A stretch of DNA of 56,914 nucleotides from Pseudomonas donghuensis (GTDB lineage Bacteria; Pseudomonadota; Gammaproteobacteria; Pseudomonadales; Pseudomonadaceae), in NCBI RefSeq assembly GCF_000259195.1, contig NZ_JH650778.1:23154-80067 (forward strand). The letters run 5' to 3'. The number at the start of each line of letters is the position of its first letter. The first letter of the stretch is position 1. The notes beneath the pieces were generated by a model. That model was not told where the DNA came from, made no database searches, and was given only the letters and a program-made list of their open reading frames with translations. Shown piece after piece: positions 52,687-56,914 of this stretch. The position numbers were made by a program, and so were the translations under genes.

Positions 52687-53685
52687 TTACTTCTTCGCAA
52701 CGTTGCCGTTGTGGTTCAGACCCAGGTCCGCCAGGGCTTTATCAACCACTTTGGCAGGCAGCGGGATGTAACCGTCCTTGACCACGACTTGCTGGCCGGC
52801 TTGCGACAGGACCAGCTTGACGAACTCGGCTTCCAGCGGGGCCAGAGGCTTGTTCGGCGCCTTGTTGACGTAGACGTAGAGGAAACGCGACAGCGGGTAA
52901 GTACCGTTCAGGGCGTTGGCTTCGTTGTCTTCAACGAAGGCACCGCCTTCTTTCTTGGCCAGAGGCACGGTCTTGACGCTGGCGGTCTTGTAACCGATGC
53001 CCGAGTAACCGATGCCGTTCAGCGAGCTGCTGATCGACTGTACGACCGAAGCCGAGCCCGGTTGTTCGTTGACGTTCGGCTTGAAGTCGCCTTTGCACAG
53101 GGCTTCTTCCTTGAAGTAGCCATAGGTGCCGGACACCGAGTTACGGCCGAACAGCTGCACTGGCTTGTTGGCCAGGTCGCCGGTCACGCCCAGGTCGCCC
53201 CAGGTTTTCACGTCGGCCTTGGCACCGCACAGGCGGGTCGAGGAGAAGATGGCATCGACCTGGGCCATGGTCAGGCCTTTGATCGGGTTGTCCTTGTGCA
53301 CGAACACGGCCAGGGCGTCGACGGCAACCGGGATGGCGGTTGGCTTGTAGCCATACTTCTGTTCGAAGGCCTGCAGCTCGACGTCCTTCATCTTACGGCT
53401 CATCGGGCCGAGGTTGGCGGTACCTTCAGTCAGCGCGGGTGGCGCAGTAGAGGAGCCGGCAGCCTGAATCTGGATGTTTACGTTCGGATATTCCTTTTTG
53501 TAGGCCTCAGCCCACAGGGTCATCAGGTTGGCCAGGGTATCGGAACCGACGCTGGAGAGGTTGCCCGACACACCGGTGGTCTTGGTGTAGGTCGGAATAG
53601 CAGGGTCAACAGCGGCAACCGCATTGGCGGTGGCAACGCCAGCGGCGACGAAAGTCAGGGCCGCCATCAAACGCTTCAGTTTCAT
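52687..53685 (-). CDS. pstS: Periplasmic phosphate-binding protein PstS
   Basis: 332 residues. A signal peptide ending near VAAVDPA, then VSGNLSSVGSDTLANLMTLW and AAGSSTAPPALTEGTANLGP, the phosphate-site loops of the high-affinity binding protein. It feeds phosphate to PstC-PstA. GCTAGGAGCAAGGC precedes the ATG. Confidence 0.97.
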   Translation of the reverse strand: MKLKRLMAALTFVAAGVATANAVAAVDPAIPTYTKTTGVSGNLSSVGSDTLANLMTLWAEAYKKEYPNVNIQIQAAGSSTAPPALTEGTANLGPMSRKMKDVELQAFEQKYGYKPTAIPVAVDALAVFVHKDNPIKGLTMAQVDAIFSSTRLCGAKADVKTWGDLGVTGDLANKPVQLFGRNSVSGTYGYFKEEALCKGDFKPNVNEQPGSASVVQSISSSLNGIGYSGIGYKTASVKTVPLAKKEGGAFVEDNEANALNGTYPLSRFLYVYVNKAPNKPLAPLEAEFVKLVLSQAGQQVVVKDGYIPLPAKVVDKALADLGLNHNGNVAKK

Positions 53686-53728
53686 GCCTTGCTCCTAGCA
53701 GGAATTGGGGTGAGATGGATCGGGCCCA

Positions 53729-53773
53729 AGTATCTGCAGGCCGTATGACTACTCTATGAATCGAATGTGACAA
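53729..53773 (-). promoter_or_regulatory. Pho box and -10 of pstS
   Basis: The minus strand has TTGTCAC-ATTC-GATTCAT-AGAG-TAGTCAT (53745-53773), three half-sites at an 11-base period. Ten bases on lies GATACT (53729-53734) as -10. Confidence 0.75.
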
Positions 53774-53780
53774 TTAGATG

Positions 53781-53813
53781 AAAGGCCATCACCGGCGAGC
53801 GGTGATGGCCTTT
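53781..53813. terminator. Terminator between pstS promoter and the MHS gene
   Basis: AAAGGCCATCACC / GGTGATGGCCTTT, a perfect 13-bp stem with a 7-base loop. It would end the minus-strand transporter gene at 53847, eight bases before the pstS Pho box. Confidence 0.85.
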
Positions 53814-53846
53814 GCAAAATGTTGCGAGGCTTGTTTTAGAGCGCTT

Positions 53847-55136
53847 TCAGCGCTTTTTCGCCGTCAGATAAATTCCCACCAACAGACCAATGGCGCAGAT
53901 GCCAGCGACATAATAGGCAGGCGCCATCGGGCTGAGCTTGAGCAGCGCGGTGACCACCATTGGCGTCAGACCGCCAAAGATCGCGTAGGCCAGGTTGTAG
54001 GAAAACGACAGGCCGCTGAAACGGACTACAGGCGGAAAGGCTTTGACCATGACGTAAGGCACGGCGCCGACAATGCCGACACACAGGCCGGTCAGGGCAT
54101 ACAGGGGGAACAGCCATTCGGGATGGGTGGGCAAGGTGTGATAGAAGGTCCAGGAGGTCACCAGCAACGCCAGGCTACCGACGATAAACACCCGGCCAGC
54201 GCCAAAACGGTCGGCCAGTGTCCCGGTGCCGATGCACCCCAGGCTGAGCAGGACGATGGCCAGGCTATTGGCCTTCAGCGAATCGGTGGGGCTGACCTGA
54301 TAGAGGCTCTGCAACAGCGCCGGAGTCATCAGGATCACCACGACGATGCCGGCCGACAGCAGCCAGGTCAGCAACATCGACAGGACAATGGCGCCACGGT
54401 GATCACGCAGCACGGCGCGCAGCGGTACCTCCTCCGCCAGCGCCTTGCGCGCCTGCATCTCGGCGAATACCGGTGTTTCATGCAGCCAACGGCGCAGGTA
54501 CACGGCGAACAGGCCAAATACCCCACCGAGCAGGAACGGGATACGCCAGGCGTAGTCGGCGACCTCCTGCTGGCTATAAACCGTGTTGATCAGGGTCGCC
54601 ACCAGCGAGCCGAGCAGGATCCCGGCGGTCAGGCCTGCCGTCAGCGTGCCGCAGGCATAACCGGTGTTGCGTGCCGGCACGTGCTCGGAGACGAACACCC
54701 AGGCGCCCGGCACTTCACCACCAATCGCCGCGCCCTGGATCACCCGCATCACCAGCAGCAGGATCGGCGCCCACAGGCCGATCTGCGCGTAGGTCGGCAG
54801 CAGGCCCATGATCAGCGTCGGTACGGCCATCATGAAGATGCTCAGGGTGAACATCTTCTTGCGCCCCAACAGATCGCCGAAGTGGGCCATGACGATGCCA
54901 CCCAGTGGCCGCGCCAGGTAGCCGGCGGCGAAGATGCCAAACGTTTGCATCAAACGCAGCCATTCGGGCATTTCGGCGGGAAAGAACAGCTTGCCGACGA
55001 CCGTGGCGAAGAACACGAAGATGATGAAATCGTAGAATTCCAGCGCACCGCCCAGGGCGGAAAGCGACAGGGTCTTGTAGTCACTGCGGGTCAGCGGCCT
55101 CGAAGGCTGCGCGATACTGCCGGGCACGGAGGTCAT
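53847..55136 (-). CDS. MFS transporter, metabolite:H+ symporter (MHS) type
   Basis: 429 residues with 12 helices. GGALEFYDFIIFVFFATVVG near the start and HFGDLLGRKKMFTLSIFMMA are the MHS signature (as in ProP and KgtP). The substrate, perhaps an organic acid or osmolyte, cannot be told. Start MTSVPGSIAQ at 55136 with AGAGACCT upstream is preferred over one at 55256. Confidence 0.88.
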   Translation of the reverse strand: MTSVPGSIAQPSRPLTRSDYKTLSLSALGGALEFYDFIIFVFFATVVGKLFFPAEMPEWLRLMQTFGIFAAGYLARPLGGIVMAHFGDLLGRKKMFTLSIFMMAVPTLIMGLLPTYAQIGLWAPILLLVMRVIQGAAIGGEVPGAWVFVSEHVPARNTGYACGTLTAGLTAGILLGSLVATLINTVYSQQEVADYAWRIPFLLGGVFGLFAVYLRRWLHETPVFAEMQARKALAEEVPLRAVLRDHRGAIVLSMLLTWLLSAGIVVVILMTPALLQSLYQVSPTDSLKANSLAIVLLSLGCIGTGTLADRFGAGRVFIVGSLALLVTSWTFYHTLPTHPEWLFPLYALTGLCVGIVGAVPYVMVKAFPPVVRFSGLSFSYNLAYAIFGGLTPMVVTALLKLSPMAPAYYVAGICAIGLLVGIYLTAKKR

Positions 55137-55508
55137 AGGTCTCTCTTGTTGGCATTTCTTATTGGGGGTGCAGGCCGCCTGGCGCGCGGGTTTGGGCCTG
55201 GGAAGCCTGGAACGATAGCAAATTGCTGGAAAAAGCACATAGCAGTACAAATTCAATACAAGTATTCATGACTGCATGGTCGTCGCTGCGCTTTCGGCTC
55301 TATATACTGGCCGCTTGTAGGAAAGGGTTGCGTCTTCTGAAGGATGTTGTGCGAAAACGCCGCTAGGTATGCTTAGTCGGTTTCGCAGAGTTTCCCTTCG
55401 CCGCCTGGCAAAGCGAAAGCAGCGTAGAATAGTTGTGCTGAATCGTTTTTCGAGGCGTCTTTCATAGCGCCAACCAACGAAGCGTCATGGGTCAGAGGCA
55501 CCCCCGGC
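55137..55508. other. 372-base gap without a gene
   Basis: The stretch between two divergent genes is AT-rich around 55210-55270. It holds TATATACT at 55301-55308 and TAGAAT close to 55420-55430 as possible -10 boxes. I see no coding frame with a family pattern and no clear terminator; an unlisted small RNA is possible but not supported. Confidence 0.5.
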
Positions 55509-55910
55509 ATGATTGAACTCGAACAAGAAGATCCTATCCCGCAAGGCGACCTGGCCTTGCAGATCACTGCATTGCCCCGTGAAACCAACGGTTTCGGCGA
55601 TATTTTCGGCGGTTGGCTGGTCGCCCAGATGGACCTGGCCGGCACCGCAATGGCCAGCCGTGTCGCTGGCGGCCGTGTCGCCACCGTGGCCATCGATCGC
55701 ATGGCATTCCTGGTGCCAGTGGCGGTCGGCGCGCAATTGTCCTTCTATACCCAGACCCTGGAAATTGGCCGTAGCTCGATCCAGATGATGGTCGAAGTAT
55801 GGAGCGACGATCCGCTGTCCAGTGAATGGCGCAAGGTTACCGAAGCGGTATTCGTGTTCGTCGCCATCGACGGCAGCGGTCGCACCCGCTCGGTTCCTCC
55901 TCGTCGCTGA
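55509..55910 (+). CDS. Acyl-CoA thioesterase, YciA-like hotdog
   Basis: 133 residues. PRETNGFGDIFGGWLVAQMD, with the conserved Asp, then AIDRMAFLVPVAVGAQLSFY, is the YciA/BFIT hotdog pattern. It hydrolyses acyl-CoA to the free acid and CoA. AGAGG lies about eleven bases before the ATG. Confidence 0.87.
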   Translation: MIELEQEDPIPQGDLALQITALPRETNGFGDIFGGWLVAQMDLAGTAMASRVAGGRVATVAIDRMAFLVPVAVGAQLSFYTQTLEIGRSSIQMMVEVWSDDPLSSEWRKVTEAVFVFVAIDGSGRTRSVPPRR

Positions 55911-55982
55911 GACCGCTGCGCGGTAAACTCGAAGGCATGCAAGCGGTCCAAAGCCGTACGGCAAACCAACGAGATAAAGCGC

Positions 55983-56879
55983 ATGTCCACACCCAAGGTC
56001 GAATCCGAACAGCACGGCGAGCTCAATTGCTGGCGCATCACCAGCGACACTGCCGAACTGCTGGTAGCCCAGCAGGGCGCGCAGGTGCTGAGCTATCAGC
56101 GCCTCGGCGAGCCGCCTTTGTTGTGGCTCAGTGACCAGGCCATCTTCAAGCAAGGCAAATCCGTGCGCGCCGGTGTTCCGGTGTGCTGGCCCTGGTTTGG
56201 CATTTTCAAGCGCAACCCCGAAGCGGTGCAGGCCATGTATCACGCGGAAGACGGCCCTGCCCATGGCCTGGTCCGCGGTCGTGACTGGCAATTGCTGGGG
56301 ATCACCAGCGGCGACGACGATATCCGCGTCGAATTCACCCTGCCCGAGACCCAGGGCGACCTCCCCGGCTGGCCCCATAATGTCGAGCTCACGCTGAGCA
56401 TTGTCATGGGCGAGCAACTGAGCATTACCCTCTCCAGCTACAACCTCGACAACGTTGCGGTCACCCTCAGCCAGGCGTTGCACAGCTACTTCGCCGTCAG
56501 CGATGTGCGTCAGGTGCAGGTTGAAGGTGTCGATGGCCTTGACTACATCGAGACCCTGGCCAACTGGGAGCAACGCAAGCAGCAAGGCCATCTTGGTTTT
56601 GCCGGCGAGACCGACCGCATCTACCTGCAGGCGCCGGACCAACTGAGTATTGTCGACCCGGCCTGGCAGCGGCGCATTGTGCTAACCGCGCAGGGTTCGC
56701 GTACGGCCGTGGTCTGGAACCCCTGGACCGAGCGCGCCGCCGAACTGCCAGACATGGCCGACGATGGCTGGCAGCGCATGCTCTGCATCGAAACCGCCAA
56801 CGTGGTGGATGACCTGGTCACACTGGCGCCGGGCGCGACCCATTCGCTAAGCCTGACAATCGCTAGCGAAGCGCTCTAG
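55983..56879 (+). CDS. D-hexose-6-phosphate mutarotase (YeaD-like)
   Basis: 298 residues. VCWPWFGIFKRN, the HGLVRGRDWQLLG His motif, QALHSYFAVSD and the end TAVVWNPWTERAAELPDMAD are typical of the galactose-mutarotase-fold YeaD group. It interconverts the anomers of glucose-6-phosphate. Complete: its stop is at 56877. Confidence 0.9.
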   Translation: MSTPKVESEQHGELNCWRITSDTAELLVAQQGAQVLSYQRLGEPPLLWLSDQAIFKQGKSVRAGVPVCWPWFGIFKRNPEAVQAMYHAEDGPAHGLVRGRDWQLLGITSGDDDIRVEFTLPETQGDLPGWPHNVELTLSIVMGEQLSITLSSYNLDNVAVTLSQALHSYFAVSDVRQVQVEGVDGLDYIETLANWEQRKQQGHLGFAGETDRIYLQAPDQLSIVDPAWQRRIVLTAQGSRTAVVWNPWTERAAELPDMADDGWQRMLCIETANVVDDLVTLAPGATHSLSLTIASEAL

Positions 56880-56886
56880 ATCACTA

Positions 56887-56914
56887 TCGCGGGGCAAGCC
56901 CGCTCCTGCAGGAG
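56887..56914. repeat. REP element cut by the window end
   Basis: TCGCGGGGCAAGCCCGCTCC, then TGCAGGAG, the left arm and start of the right arm of the family seen at 40436 and 45575. Confidence 0.85.

Noticed and set aside
53778..55271. 497-codon plus-strand frame over the MHS transporter
   Set aside because: Composition (many Gln, His, Asp, Arg) is that of a mirror frame, and the minus strand has a clear 12-helix protein.
1..56914. CRISPR array, prophage, integrative element, tRNA or rRNA gene
   Set aside because: No regular spaced repeats, integrase, transposase, phage structural motifs, tRNA cloverleaf or rRNA sequence were seen on reading both strands.

Overview
The window is a stretch of Pseudomonas chromosome, most likely from the P. 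putida / P. fluorescens side of the genus. Three things point there: the gene order (rpmG-rpmB, radC/coaBC-dut-algC-argB, pyrE/crc, rph/yicC-gmk, rpoZ-spoT-ridA, exbBD-tonB, oxyR-recG, hupA, rubredoxin pair, ubiCA, phoBR, pstSCAB-phoU), the GC-rich codon use, and the short palindromic REP elements with a GGGGCAAGCCCGCTCC-type core between operons. No rRNA, tRNA, CRISPR array, integrase, transposase or phage gene is visible.

Layout. 1-5.2 kb: start of an MFS transporter, a KauB-type aldehyde dehydrogenase, a small cupin and a small I78-type inhibitor-like protein, ribosomal proteins bL33/bL28, and an orphan peptide-binding protein. 5.1-15.4 kb: housekeeping block of radC, coaBC, dut, algC, argB, pyrE, crc, a DUF4870 protein, rph, yicC and gmk. 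A separate two-helix membrane sensor-like gene sits where some pseudomonads are thought to carry an N-terminal extension of AlgC. 15.4-21.9 kb: a putrescine-degradation operon (gamma-glutamylputrescine synthetase, a second aldehyde dehydrogenase very like the first, gamma-glutamyl-GABA hydrolase, permease) with a divergent LysR regulator, lying between gmk and rpoZ. 22-29 kb: rpoZ, spoT, ridA, a lipoprotein, an SDR-type protein and exbB-exbD-tonB. 29-33.9 kb: oxyR, recG, a YbaK-HDOD fusion protein and a small SCP2-like protein.

34.0-36.9 kb is the least explained part. Six minus-strand genes encode only membrane or exported proteins. All but the last overlap the next gene by the bases ATGA or TTGA, the last overlaps by about 10 bases, and a 17-codon leader frame precedes them. 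Two genes are paralogues of each other and one carries Sel1-like repeats. The set looks like an accessory insertion between the SCP2-like gene and hupA. I know no function for it; an envelope-protection (immunity-like) set is one speculative reading.

37-44.5 kb: hupA, rubredoxin reductase and rubredoxin, ubiC-ubiA, a secreted repeat protein, phoB-phoR and a CorC/CNNM-type transporter with hairpins in its leader. 44.6-53.8 kb: an M23 peptidase, a response regulator with a PilZ-like tail, and the phosphate operon pstS-pstC-pstA-pstB-phoU on the minus strand. Pho boxes are readable before phoB, pstS and pstC. 53.8-56.9 kb: an MHS-family transporter, a YciA-type thioesterase and a hexose-6-phosphate epimerase-like gene, ending in a REP element cut by the window edge.

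Functionally the window joins nitrogen and polyamine catabolism, carbon-catabolite control (Crc), stringent response (RpoZ/SpoT), oxidative stress (OxyR), iron-transport energisation (TonB) and the phosphate-starvation regulon. All functional names rest on reading the translated proteins and remembered family features; no database search was run.
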